Shown piece after piece: positions 27,932-36,822 of a stretch of DNA of 64,000 nucleotides; position 1 is the stretch's first letter, and each line of letters opens with the position of its first letter. A model generated the notes under the pieces. That model worked only from the letters and a program-made list of their open reading frames with translations. It searched no databases and was not told the origin of the DNA. Source of the DNA: Cognatundibacterium aquatile. GTDB lineage: Bacteria; Pseudomonadota; Gammaproteobacteria; Burkholderiales; Burkholderiaceae_D. The translations under genes were made by a program, and so were the position numbers. Location of the stretch: NCBI RefSeq assembly GCF_014699135.1, contig NZ_JACOFT010000004.1:248001-312000 (forward strand), read 5' to 3'.

Positions 27932-28369
27932 TTAGTCTTCTCTGTGGTGATGTCTGTGTCGCTCTCTCCACTCATGCTCTTCATACCGATCTGCCCGCCA
28001 GACCTCACGCTCGCGCCAGGGCCGGCCATAGTTTTGTTCGACGTACTGATGATACACATACGGTTGAGGTGAGCTCAGTACGACAGGAATGCCACCGAAA
28101 CGCGCATCGATATTAATGAAATAAGGGAGTCGGCTATTTGCTTCCCATCTGCGTCCATCTAACCAATACCATGTTTGTGATTGTGGCGAGAAATACACCT
28201 GACGTGACGGGTAATAAATATAATTGTAGTTCCGGACTGGCTCTGCTTCATACCTGTCGTGATGCCAATGGCGCCAACCGTGATCATGAGCTTCTGCAAT
28301 CTGCCAGACACCAGCAGTGAGCAAGCAGGCAACGATGGCGGAGACTGTTTTAAATCTGAAATTAGACAT
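27932..28369 (-). CDS. Exported His/Tyr/Arg-rich protein of unknown function
   Basis: 145 residues. A signal peptide (residues 1-27, ending IAEAHD) is followed by a His/Trp-rich start (HGWRHWHHDRYE), an aromatic core (YFSPQSQTWYWLDGRRWE) and a very basic His tail (REVWRADRYEEHEWRERH). A periplasmic location and metal or anionic-surface binding are possible but unproven. RBS is weak. Confidence 0.75.
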   Translation of the reverse strand: MSNFRFKTVSAIVACLLTAGVWQIAEAHDHGWRHWHHDRYEAEPVRNYNYIYYPSRQVYFSPQSQTWYWLDGRRWEANSRLPYFINIDARFGGIPVVLSSPQPYVYHQYVEQNYGRPWREREVWRADRYEEHEWRERHRHHHRED

Positions 28370-28569
28370 GTCATTTTCCTGAAACGGGGTGATCAGATAA
28401 CGTCTTGAGACTCGCCCTCGCTGACAAAAGAAAATAAATACTCAGGAAAATACTGCAACAAACTGTTACTGCTATACCTCGTACTTATACCTGAATCCGA
28501 AAAAATCATTCGGCGGTACTTTGTTTTCATGTTAAAAAGATTCCACTTGCAATCTCATCTTCTGGCGCT

Positions 28570-29808
28570 ATGGCACTTAATTATATTTGGATAGGTTTTT
28601 TTCTGATCAGCTTTATCGCGGCTTTAGGGCAGTGGATTTTTCTCGGCGATGTTGAGGTATTCAAACGGATTATCGATGGTACTTTTGACTCTGCGAAAAT
28701 AGGTGTGATGGAAATTGCTTTGCCTTTGGCTGGTGTCATGACCTTGTGGTTAGGGATCATGAATATTGGTGAGAAAGCGGGTGCCATCAATTTATTAGCG
28801 AAAATTATTGGGCCTTTTTTTGCCAGAATTTTTCCAGGTGTTCCGCAGAGTCATCCGGCGAACGGGCACATGGTGATGAATTTTTCGGCGAATCTGCTCG
28901 GCCTTGATAATGCTGCGACGCCGTTTGGTCTGAAGGCGATGGAAAGTCTGCAAACGCTCAATCCAAAAAAAGACGAGGCAAGTGATGCGCAAATCATGTT
29001 TTTGGTTTTGCATACATCGGGCCTGACTCTGATTCCTCTGGCGATCATGGCGCAGCGCGCGGTTCTTGGGGCGAAAGACCCATCCGATATTTTTATTCCA
29101 TGTCTGATCGCGACGTACGTCGCAACTGTCGTCGGTCTGATCGCTGTGGCTATTTGTCAGCGAATCAATTTATTTAACCGGGTAGTGATGTCCTGGCTCG
29201 GTGGCATCAGTGCTTTTATTATTGGCATGGTCTGGTATCTGAGTCAGCACATGAGCCGCGCAGAAATTGAGGTTTTCTCTAAGGTCAGCAGTAATTTGCT
29301 GCTCTTCTCGATTATTGTTGCGTTCATTCTTGGCGCCATGCGTAAAAAGGTGAATGTCTATGAGGCATTTATCGAAGGCGCAAAAGGGGGGATGCAAACC
29401 TCGTTGACGATTATCCCTTATCTGGTCGGGATGTTAGTGGCGATTGGAGTACTGCGAAATTCTGGCGTATTGGGATTTGTTGTCGCCAGTTTTAACTGGT
29501 TTTTTACACAGGTAGGCGTCAATACGGATTTCACTTCTGCATTACCCACTGCATTAATGAAGCCTTTGAGCGGCAGCGGCTCGCGGGCGATGATGGTGGA
29601 TGCGATGAAAACCTATGGTGTCGATTCTTTTGTCGGGCGTCTGGCTTGTATTTTTCAGGGATCGGCGGATACCACTTTTTATATCGTCGCACTGTATTTT
29701 GGCTCTGTCGGTATCCGTAAAACCAGATATGCGATTTCAGTGGGATTGATCGCTGATTTTGCCGGTGTTATCGCTGCGATTTTTGTTGCTTACTTATTTT
29801 TCCACTAA
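28570..29808 (+). CDS. Nucleoside-recognition (Gate) membrane protein, SpmA/SpmB fusion type
   Basis: 412 residues with about nine hydrophobic segments. It has two Gate-domain-like halves: the N-terminal NGHMVMNFSANLLGLDNAATPFG block matches SpmA, and the C-terminal PTALMKPLSGSGSRAMMVD and FQGSADTTFYIVALYFGSVG blocks match SpmB. The fused spore-maturation-like protein is widespread in non-sporulating proteobacteria, with an unknown transported or gated substrate. Confidence 0.88.
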   Translation: MALNYIWIGFFLISFIAALGQWIFLGDVEVFKRIIDGTFDSAKIGVMEIALPLAGVMTLWLGIMNIGEKAGAINLLAKIIGPFFARIFPGVPQSHPANGHMVMNFSANLLGLDNAATPFGLKAMESLQTLNPKKDEASDAQIMFLVLHTSGLTLIPLAIMAQRAVLGAKDPSDIFIPCLIATYVATVVGLIAVAICQRINLFNRVVMSWLGGISAFIIGMVWYLSQHMSRAEIEVFSKVSSNLLLFSIIVAFILGAMRKKVNVYEAFIEGAKGGMQTSLTIIPYLVGMLVAIGVLRNSGVLGFVVASFNWFFTQVGVNTDFTSALPTALMKPLSGSGSRAMMVDAMKTYGVDSFVGRLACIFQGSADTTFYIVALYFGSVGIRKTRYAISVGLIADFAGVIAAIFVAYLFFH

Positions 29809-29810
29809 TC

Positions 29811-29911
29811 AGGACTTACGCAAAGTTGTCCCGGCAAGGCATGCCGACGAAGACCGTACAAGTGTAAGGCCAGGAGCCATAACGCCGCTGGGGCGGTTTT
29901 GCGTAAGTCCT
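29811..29911. mobile_element. 101-bp MITE-like element
   Basis: Terminal inverted repeats AGGACTTACGCAAA (29811-29824) and TTTTGCGTAAGTCCT (29897-29911) enclose a non-coding GC-rich core. TAATC occurs on both sides (29806-29810 and, with one extra base, 29913-29917), a possible target duplication. It begins 3 bases after the preceding stop codon. The ends resemble those of insertion sequences of this type in Betaproteobacteria, but no transposase is present. Confidence 0.8.
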
Positions 29912-29928
29912 ATAATCTGACTTACTTC

Positions 29929-29967
29929 AATGAATGAGGCGCTTTGTTCCTCATTCATTTAATTTTT
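29929..29967 (+). terminator. Terminator downstream of the SpmAB-like gene
   Basis: AATGAATGAGG (29929-29939) pairs with CCTCATTCATT (29949-29959), followed by TAATTTTTATTT. The MITE sits between the gene's stop and this hairpin, so the terminator was probably moved away from the stop by the insertion. Confidence 0.7.
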
Positions 29968-31729
29968 ATTTGGGAAAAATATTTGTTCTGAAGATCGGGT
30001 ATTGTTGATATTGCTGATCCCAGGATGAGTGGCGACGGGCAAAGAACTCTAAGCGCGCCTGCGGGCTTTTAGCGAACTCGGCGTCGTCTTTCAGTTTTTT
30101 TTCAAAGATGGATTTGAGTTCAGGGTTAGCCGCCAATTGTTCGCGTGCAACATCTTCCGCGACGTATGCTTCCATGTATTCTTTTTTCTCGAAAGCATTA
30201 TTGAAAAACCCCCATCTGACGAGTGCATCCGGTGCCTGTGGCTCAAATAGCGCGGCGACCAGCGCAGCTTTAGGTTGAGCAGAGGGAATAAATAAAGAAC
30301 CTTTGCCAAAAGACGCCTGATCGCCAGTCCATTCCCCTTTTAGTTGCAGTGTTTGATGGCTTTCCGTTGACTGTGGTGACAATATCGCGTTTGTCGCGTT
30401 GAAGCGTTCTACCGCGATGTTGTTAAGCGCGTTGCCGAGTGATTGAAATTGTATTCCGTGAGTTCTTAATTTATGAATGACGATTCTGGCGTAGAATGCC
30501 GGAACAATATATCCCGCTTGCGGCATCGTGATGTAGGTATCGGGGATAATTTCATCGCGCAGTTTGACTTGCCATATTTGTGGCTTGCTTTCGTCGTATC
30601 TCGTCATTAATGCACCGGAAATTTCTGATGGCTTTCTGGTGTATGCATAACCCCGGAAATCAATCAGGTGAGATTTATCCGTCGTCTTGTAAGTGACAGG
30701 GACAGGTTTGCCTGCCATTTTTATTGAGCGTAAATCTGCTTCTGACGCGATTTTTTCCCATTCATTACCGTATCGTGCAACTTGTTCCAGAATGGAGGTG
30801 ATCGTATTTTTGGTAATTCTGACCCGGGTCGCGTAATTTTTCCAGGAATGGGTTTCTACCAGTATGCCAAAGCGATTTCTTAATTGAAAATAGCCGTGTG
30901 AAAAGCGTGGTGCAGGTACTCCGTCGACAAATCCAGACGCTGGATCATCTTCCTTGTCAAACGACATGTAAAACGGTTGAGGCAAGGAGCCCATCTTGCT
31001 GAGATCGGCCAGTACATTTTCCTGCAGTTTTTTGCCTGCAGCTTTTAAGCCTTCATCTCCTGCGTGCAGCGGTTCCACTTGAACGGAAATGTCATGCTCA
31101 AATTTTGCCCCGTCAGTGACATGCAGATCAACGTTAACCAAAGGGTCCCAGTGATTGATCAGGCGCAGCATAGATTGCATTTCAACGGTATCTGCTTTGA
31201 CGTAATCACGATTCAGATTGTAGTTCTGTGCCGTGGTACGCCACCCCATTTCTTCAGGCCCGCGCTGGTTTGGTCGATTCCAGCGACCAAACCTTTCATG
31301 TCCATCAACGTTGAACACGGGAATAAAAATAAACACCTGTTTATCTAAAATGTCGTTTGTTGCCGTGTTGTCCAGTAACTCTCTTAAAGCAAGAAATCCA
31401 GCGTCCTTTCCATCAATTTCGCCTGCGTGAATTCCTCCCTGAATCAAGGTAACGGGAATATGCTTTTCTTTTGCAAGATAGGGGGTGAACGCATTTGTCC
31501 TGGTGGCGATGAGCGCCAGCATCGGACGGCCTTCTGGTGTTCGTCCGAATTCCTGACAACGGACTAGCTTAGGGTAATTTTTCTGGAAATTACGGCAGAG
31601 GGTTTCGACTTCTTCGTAACGCCCCGTCTTTTGAAAGTTACTCTGTTCGGCAATCGTACTAAGATTTTCCGCTGCCAGGCAGATACTGCTGCTGAATAAA
31701 AATGTTAAATAAAATGGTAAACGTTTCAT
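29966..31729 (-). CDS. M14-family zinc carboxypeptidase, exported
   Basis: 587 residues from ATG at 31729, chosen because it begins a signal peptide (MKRLPFYLTFLFSSSICLA). A TTG at 31888 would put about 53 extra residues before it. Zinc ligands are visible as HAGE (His101, Glu104) and DLHV (His203); the catalytic Glu is probably Glu291 in ILVETHSWK. The C-terminal 250 residues form a less conserved accessory part. It is downstream of, and in the same direction as, the amidohydrolase gene. Confidence 0.88.
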   Translation of the reverse strand: MKRLPFYLTFLFSSSICLAAENLSTIAEQSNFQKTGRYEEVETLCRNFQKNYPKLVRCQEFGRTPEGRPMLALIATRTNAFTPYLAKEKHIPVTLIQGGIHAGEIDGKDAGFLALRELLDNTATNDILDKQVFIFIPVFNVDGHERFGRWNRPNQRGPEEMGWRTTAQNYNLNRDYVKADTVEMQSMLRLINHWDPLVNVDLHVTDGAKFEHDISVQVEPLHAGDEGLKAAGKKLQENVLADLSKMGSLPQPFYMSFDKEDDPASGFVDGVPAPRFSHGYFQLRNRFGILVETHSWKNYATRVRITKNTITSILEQVARYGNEWEKIASEADLRSIKMAGKPVPVTYKTTDKSHLIDFRGYAYTRKPSEISGALMTRYDESKPQIWQVKLRDEIIPDTYITMPQAGYIVPAFYARIVIHKLRTHGIQFQSLGNALNNIAVERFNATNAILSPQSTESHQTLQLKGEWTGDQASFGKGSLFIPSAQPKAALVAALFEPQAPDALVRWGFFNNAFEKKEYMEAYVAEDVAREQLAANPELKSIFEKKLKDDAEFAKSPQARLEFFARRHSSWDQQYQQYPIFRTNIFPK

Positions 31730-31884
31730 TGTGAACGAGAGTAAAAAATGGTCGGAATGATCTCTGCGCAAATACATGCAGGTGTCTGTTTCCTGAAAAT
31801 CGGGCAAACATGATGCTTGTACAGGTCTTTGCTCTTCGCAATCGCAAACCGACAAGCAGGCTTCAACTGGCACCAGATACCTGG

Positions 31885-33198
31885 TCAATCATTGACAATA
31901 CGTGACTGCCACCACTTTGCTTTTGCAAGCAAATTCGGTTCAACTAAAGTTGTTAACTGGCGATTTTCCATTAAGCATTGCCCATTGACCCAGACATGAC
32001 TGACTTGTTCCCGGCCCGCTGCATAAATAATCTGAGATACGGGATCGAAAACAGGTTGAGTTTCAATGGTGGAAAGGTCGATCGCAATAATATCGGCCTG
32101 TTTTCCTGCAATCAGGCTACCTATCTGATCTTCCAGCCCCAGCGCTCTGGCACCTGACAACGTTGCCATCTCTAATGCTGAGTGCGCATCCAGCGCGGTG
32201 GGGTCATTTGACTGCGCTTTTGCGAGCAAAGCTGCTAAACGAAGATCACCCAGTAAGTCGAGTTTGTTATTACTTGCGGCGCCATCAGTGCCTATACCGA
32301 CATTGATGCCCGCTGCCTGCATTGCATGGATACGGGCGAAGCCTGAAGCGAGCTTCAAATTGCTGGCTGGATTGTGCGCAATGTGTACACCGGTACGGGA
32401 CAGCAGGGAAATGTCGTCATCGTCAGCATGCACCATATGCGCGGCGATCAGGCGATTGCTTAATAATCCTAGTTGATGCAGACGTTGCAGTGGCTTCATG
32501 CCGTGTTGTTTCAGGCCGTCACTCACTTCCTCTGCGGTTTCATGAATATGGCAGTGAATTCCCATGCCATGTTTTTCTGATAGTTCAATAATTTTTCTGA
32601 ACGTATCATCTGCAACGGTATAAGGCGCATGGGGCGCGAGTCTGAATCCAACACCTTCCTGATTCGCAAATGCGGTTGATGCTTCAATCGCCTTATCCAG
32701 ATATTCGCCAGCATTTTGTGCGAATCCGGTCGGAAATTCCAGAATACTGCAACCGACTATTGTGCGCATTCCTGCTTGTAGTCCAGCTTTTGCCACCGCC
32801 TGATGATGAAAATACATATCATTGACTGTGGTTGTTCCGCCACGGATCATCTCAGCCATTGCATACAGAGTTCCATCAAGTACAAATTCATCTGACACAT
32901 GTTTCTTTTCTGCAGGCCAGATGTGGTGATTCAGCCAATCCATCAGAGCCAGATCATCTGCCAGACCACGCAACAGGCTCATGGCAGAATGGGCATGGAG
33001 ATTGATAAAGCCAGGGGTCAGCGCATGTTCTTTCAATTCAATGTGCGTGGCGTCCTGATAACGCAGGCGTACATCTGATTCGGGGAGAACGGCTATGATT
33101 TTTCCGTTCTGAATTACCAGTGAATGGGCAAGCAACACAGTCGCTTTGGGTTCAACAGGAATCAGGTATTTGGGATGTAGGCAGGTAATTGATTTCAT
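31885..33198 (-). CDS. mtaD: TRZ/ATZ amidohydrolase, MtaD-type SAH/MTA deaminase
   Basis: 437 residues. Metal-binding motif HAH (His68, His70) in NLHAHSAMSLLRGL, HCHIHETAEEV in the middle (third His) and GTDGAASNNKLDLL near the catalytic Asp. This pattern is typical of the cytosine-deaminase-like family that deaminates S-adenosylhomocysteine or 5'-methylthioadenosine. The exact substrate cannot be told from sequence. No ubiG/gph gene, a common neighbour, follows. Confidence 0.88.
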   Translation of the reverse strand: MKSITCLHPKYLIPVEPKATVLLAHSLVIQNGKIIAVLPESDVRLRYQDATHIELKEHALTPGFINLHAHSAMSLLRGLADDLALMDWLNHHIWPAEKKHVSDEFVLDGTLYAMAEMIRGGTTTVNDMYFHHQAVAKAGLQAGMRTIVGCSILEFPTGFAQNAGEYLDKAIEASTAFANQEGVGFRLAPHAPYTVADDTFRKIIELSEKHGMGIHCHIHETAEEVSDGLKQHGMKPLQRLHQLGLLSNRLIAAHMVHADDDDISLLSRTGVHIAHNPASNLKLASGFARIHAMQAAGINVGIGTDGAASNNKLDLLGDLRLAALLAKAQSNDPTALDAHSALEMATLSGARALGLEDQIGSLIAGKQADIIAIDLSTIETQPVFDPVSQIIYAAGREQVSHVWVNGQCLMENRQLTTLVEPNLLAKAKWWQSRIVND

Positions 33199-33387
33199 GG
33201 CATTCCTCTGAACGGGAAGGCCATTATATCGGGCGGATGAGCTTCGCTCAATTTACCGAGAGACGATCTGTTTTAGCTGCGTAAATAATGCAGTGAACGC
33301 CACTATGGCGAAGACTAACGTCATTTCGCTGAATGGCGGTTCATAAAAAATACACTCAGCAGAGCGGTATTTTTACTATGAGCATGT

Positions 33388-34032
33388 TTAATTCGGTAAT
33401 TGTTTCGACAGCGCCTTCGTATTCGTCAGCGTATCGTTCAACACAGAAATCAGAAGCGAACGGGTTAATTGTGATTTAGTCGTGTAGCCATCTATTGCAA
33501 ACTGGCTGCTGACTTTTTCTTCAGGCGCATAGCCCGGTTGACCAGTGCGTAAGATAATCCGGATGTCATTTTTCCCTAATTTGCCACGAACAACTTTGAC
33601 CAGTTCCAGTCCCGCATCCACTGTTTCCATGACGACATCGAGTAAGATCAGAGACAGGTCGTCATTCTGAACAATCAGTTCTTCTGCCTCTTTGGCAGAG
33701 TAAGCATGCAGGAATTCCAGTGGACGACCATGAATACGAACACCATTTAACGCAAGTACGGTTGTTTCGTGAACGTTACTATCGTCGTCTGTAATCAGGA
33801 TTTTCCATGGATGAACAGCAGTTCCCAGAGAAAAATTCGGTTCATCTTCTTCGAGAAAGTCGATGATGTCGTCTTGCGTCTCATCTGGCGATGAGGCATT
33901 TTTTCGACGGCAATAAGAAATAAAAAAATCAATATTGCATAGCGAGAGACGATCTTTCGTCTGTCTGTTGCCCATACCGTAATCGGTGCTTTCTTTTCGC
34001 AAGCCGGGCATGTGACTGTGTTGTTGTTCCAT
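33388..34032 (-). CDS. Response-regulator receiver protein without output domain
   Basis: 214 residues from ATG at 34032, with AGGGAGAG upstream; the frame runs to 34104 without an RBS. Residues 1-75 are a charged linker (EETQDDIIDFLEEDEP-like). The receiver spans about 77-205: acidic TDDDS at 81-85, phosphoacceptor Asp132 in LILLDVVME, and a DGYTTKSQLT segment supplying the Lys. The receiver resembles those of DUF3369-containing regulators but the DUF is absent. Divergent to the kinase at 34319; probably a phosphorelay pair. Confidence 0.85.
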   Translation of the reverse strand: MEQQHSHMPGLRKESTDYGMGNRQTKDRLSLCNIDFFISYCRRKNASSPDETQDDIIDFLEEDEPNFSLGTAVHPWKILITDDDSNVHETTVLALNGVRIHGRPLEFLHAYSAKEAEELIVQNDDLSLILLDVVMETVDAGLELVKVVRGKLGKNDIRIILRTGQPGYAPEEKVSSQFAIDGYTTKSQLTRSLLISVLNDTLTNTKALSKQLPN

Positions 34033-34318
34033 CAGTGCTCTCCCTGGTGCTTGAAAATATTCGTTTTCAGTTCTTATCTTATGTGAAGTGCCAATCTTTA
34101 TCAATACTCTGATTGGCTGATGTTATTTGAGCCGAAACTTGTTGTAATAAGTCATTTATTTTTCTGATGTTGTTTGGCAAATGTTAGTATTCAACAGATT
34201 TAATACTGATTGAATGCAGGAATCATGACACGCTGCTGCGGTCATCGGGAAGTGAAAAATCCACCTTCTTGATTTGTATTAAAGGGGCGTGACGATTTCG
34301 GGGGATATTTAGTATTTT

Positions 34319-36685
34319 ATGTTGCCGACAAACATGTTCTCCTTCAATGGCTTGTCAATCATTTTGTTTTTGTTGACGTCGCTGGCTCTGATTTTCCTGA
34401 AACCACCTTTTAAATTGCCACACTCCTTATCGCATTGGTGTGCAGCATATCTGTGTCTGGCTTGTGCTCAGGCACTGAGTTTCTCTCGCGTCTGGCCAGT
34501 GCTCACCGTCGTACTTGAAAAAATTCTTCTGTTCGGTTTTTCATTTCTTTTTTATCTTGGCCTGCGTACTTTTACGCAGAAAAAAAATGATCTGAAACCG
34601 CTCCTGATTGTATTTTTCTTTGCCAGTTGCTGCCTATTTTTCACGCATTTCAATCAGGCATCGCCATTGTTGGTATCACTGTCAGAAACGATTTTCCCTG
34701 CTTTGCTAATGTGTTTGTCAGGATTATCAGTACTGTCAATGCGCTTCCGCTTCGAGCAAGAGTATGGACAGGGAAAACACATCGCCTATTTGCTGTCTGG
34801 ATTGTTATTTGCAGAGGCAATGTTGTTGCTCGGTTCTGTTTTTTATTCCGGACGGGCAGCAGAGCAGCTTGTTGTTGAGAATGTATTGCTTTGCATTCAG
34901 CTCGTATTAGCGTTTTCGACGATGCTGCTGATGTTGCATCAATCAAACCATGCCAGCAGCGGTCTCACAGGTTCGCAGCCTGAAACACAAAACCGTTTCA
35001 AAGAAGTGGCCGGATCTGAGGATCGTGTCGCTTTGTTTGAAACAGTATTTCAATTGGTTCCCGATACCGTAACAATTACCAGACTCGATACCGGTCAATA
35101 TCTCGATGTGAATCGTAATTGGGAGCCAATGTCAGGGTATTCACGTGAGGAGGCCATTGGTCGTACCTCGACTGAATTGAATTTATGGGTCAATCCGGAA
35201 CAAAGACGAGAACTCGTCTCACGTGTTGCACATGAGGCCGAAGTGAGAAATGTGCAAGCGGCATTTCGCCACAAGGATGGGCGCATATTTCAGTGCCGTA
35301 TTTCAGGTACGCGTTTCAGCTTAAACGGATGTGAATATCTGATGCTAACTTCACGCAATATTGATACGGAAATAGCGACAGAAAATGCGCGGCAGATAGC
35401 TGAGACAATGTTGCGGGAAAATGAAAAAAAATATACCACGCTGTTTCAGTTGTCGCCCCTGCCTTTGGGATTAATTGATGTCAGTTCGCATCAAATGATC
35501 GAAGTCAATGACGCATGGTCGACGCAGTTTAAATTTGATCGTCGTCACGTCATCACAGATGTGCAGATGTGTGATTTCTGGGTGACTCCGGAGCAGCCTG
35601 ATGCCGCTATCCGGTCTTTGTTGAATCATAAAGAGATAAATCAGATCGAAGTTGTGGTGAGAAACAGCGTTGGCGTTGATGTCATTTGCCTCATGTCTGC
35701 ACGCCTGCTGGATATGAATTCAAAGACTGTATTTATTTTTTCTTTAATGGATGTGACGCGGCAATATCAGGTGGAAAAAGAAATTCGGGAGATGTCAGCG
35801 GAGTTAGAAATTCGCGTCAGGCAGAGGACTCAGAATCTGGAGGATGCGAACGCGGAATTGGCTTCCGTAGTGGAGTCATTGCGTCGGGCGCAGGAAAAAT
35901 TGATACGCTCAGAAAAAATGGCGGCGTTAGGCTCGTTAGTCGCAGGCATTGCGCATGAACTGAATACACCCTTAGGGAATAGTGTGACGGTCGCCAGTAC
36001 CTTGCAAGATCAGACCATGGAGTTTTCACAGACGCTGAGTAATGGGCAATTGAAGCGCTCGGCACTGAATCAGTACATTGAGGTAGCGACGCATGGAACT
36101 GAATTATTGATGCGGAATTTAAGTATTGCGCGCGACCTGATCGCCAGTTTCAAGCAGGTTGCCGTTGATCAATCCAGCAGTCAGCGTAGGGTTTTTGATC
36201 TTGCCACGGTACTCAATGAGATCATTGCGACGCTGTCTCCTATGTATAAAAAGGGACCGTACATTTTAAAAACGAATTTTGCTGAAAAAATAGAAATGGA
36301 TAGTTACCCGGGACCGTTAGGACAGATTCTGACTAATTTCGTGACAAATGCATTGATACACGCGTTTGACGGCAGAGATGATGGCGAAATGTCGGTGAAT
36401 AGTCGCTTGCTGAATGAAAAACAGGTTGAGATTGTCTTTGCGGATAACGGCGTGGGTATTACCGAAGCGGATCAAAAGCGAGTTTTTGATCCATTTTTTA
36501 CTACCAGACTCGGACAAGGTGGATCAGGTCTGGGTATGCACATTGTCTATAATCTCGTGACGGACGTCTTAGGGGGAGAAATTCGCCTGCAAAGCATACC
36601 CGGTGCAGGTACAAGTTTTACTTTATTGTTACCTCTGGTCGCTCCTCACATATCACTTGAAAGTGATGTCATTGCAATCCAATAG
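34319..36685 (+). CDS. Membrane histidine kinase with two PAS domains
   Basis: 788 residues. About seven hydrophobic segments lie in residues 8-210. PAS domains are at about 240-350 (TRLDTGQYLDVNRNWEPMSG) and 370-480. A coiled coil at 485-535 is followed by HisKA with phospho-acceptor His546 (GIAHELNTPLGN) and HATPase_c at about 640-775 (NALIHAF, DNGVGI, GSGLGMHIV). No receiver is fused; the orphan receiver at 33388-34032 is divergent and likely its partner. The signal is unknown. The fused sensor plus kinase resembles energy/redox sensors, but that is inference. Confidence 0.88.
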   Translation: MLPTNMFSFNGLSIILFLLTSLALIFLKPPFKLPHSLSHWCAAYLCLACAQALSFSRVWPVLTVVLEKILLFGFSFLFYLGLRTFTQKKNDLKPLLIVFFFASCCLFFTHFNQASPLLVSLSETIFPALLMCLSGLSVLSMRFRFEQEYGQGKHIAYLLSGLLFAEAMLLLGSVFYSGRAAEQLVVENVLLCIQLVLAFSTMLLMLHQSNHASSGLTGSQPETQNRFKEVAGSEDRVALFETVFQLVPDTVTITRLDTGQYLDVNRNWEPMSGYSREEAIGRTSTELNLWVNPEQRRELVSRVAHEAEVRNVQAAFRHKDGRIFQCRISGTRFSLNGCEYLMLTSRNIDTEIATENARQIAETMLRENEKKYTTLFQLSPLPLGLIDVSSHQMIEVNDAWSTQFKFDRRHVITDVQMCDFWVTPEQPDAAIRSLLNHKEINQIEVVVRNSVGVDVICLMSARLLDMNSKTVFIFSLMDVTRQYQVEKEIREMSAELEIRVRQRTQNLEDANAELASVVESLRRAQEKLIRSEKMAALGSLVAGIAHELNTPLGNSVTVASTLQDQTMEFSQTLSNGQLKRSALNQYIEVATHGTELLMRNLSIARDLIASFKQVAVDQSSSQRRVFDLATVLNEIIATLSPMYKKGPYILKTNFAEKIEMDSYPGPLGQILTNFVTNALIHAFDGRDDGEMSVNSRLLNEKQVEIVFADNGVGITEADQKRVFDPFFTTRLGQGGSGLGMHIVYNLVTDVLGGEIRLQSIPGAGTSFTLLLPLVAPHISLESDVIAIQ

Positions 36686-36822
36686 AGTCAGTCTTCCATT
36701 CTTATCAGTCCGCCGGTCAAGGTTACGGCTGGATTTTTCTTTCTGGTGAACTTTATTTATTGCTATCGGTCTGAGGGAGGCCATTTTTATTAATCGCTTC
36801 ATCTTTTCATTCCCTTATTTCT

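Noticed and set aside
29966..31888. TTG start of the M14 peptidase overlapping the deaminase gene
   Set aside because: It places 53 residues ahead of an evident signal peptide.
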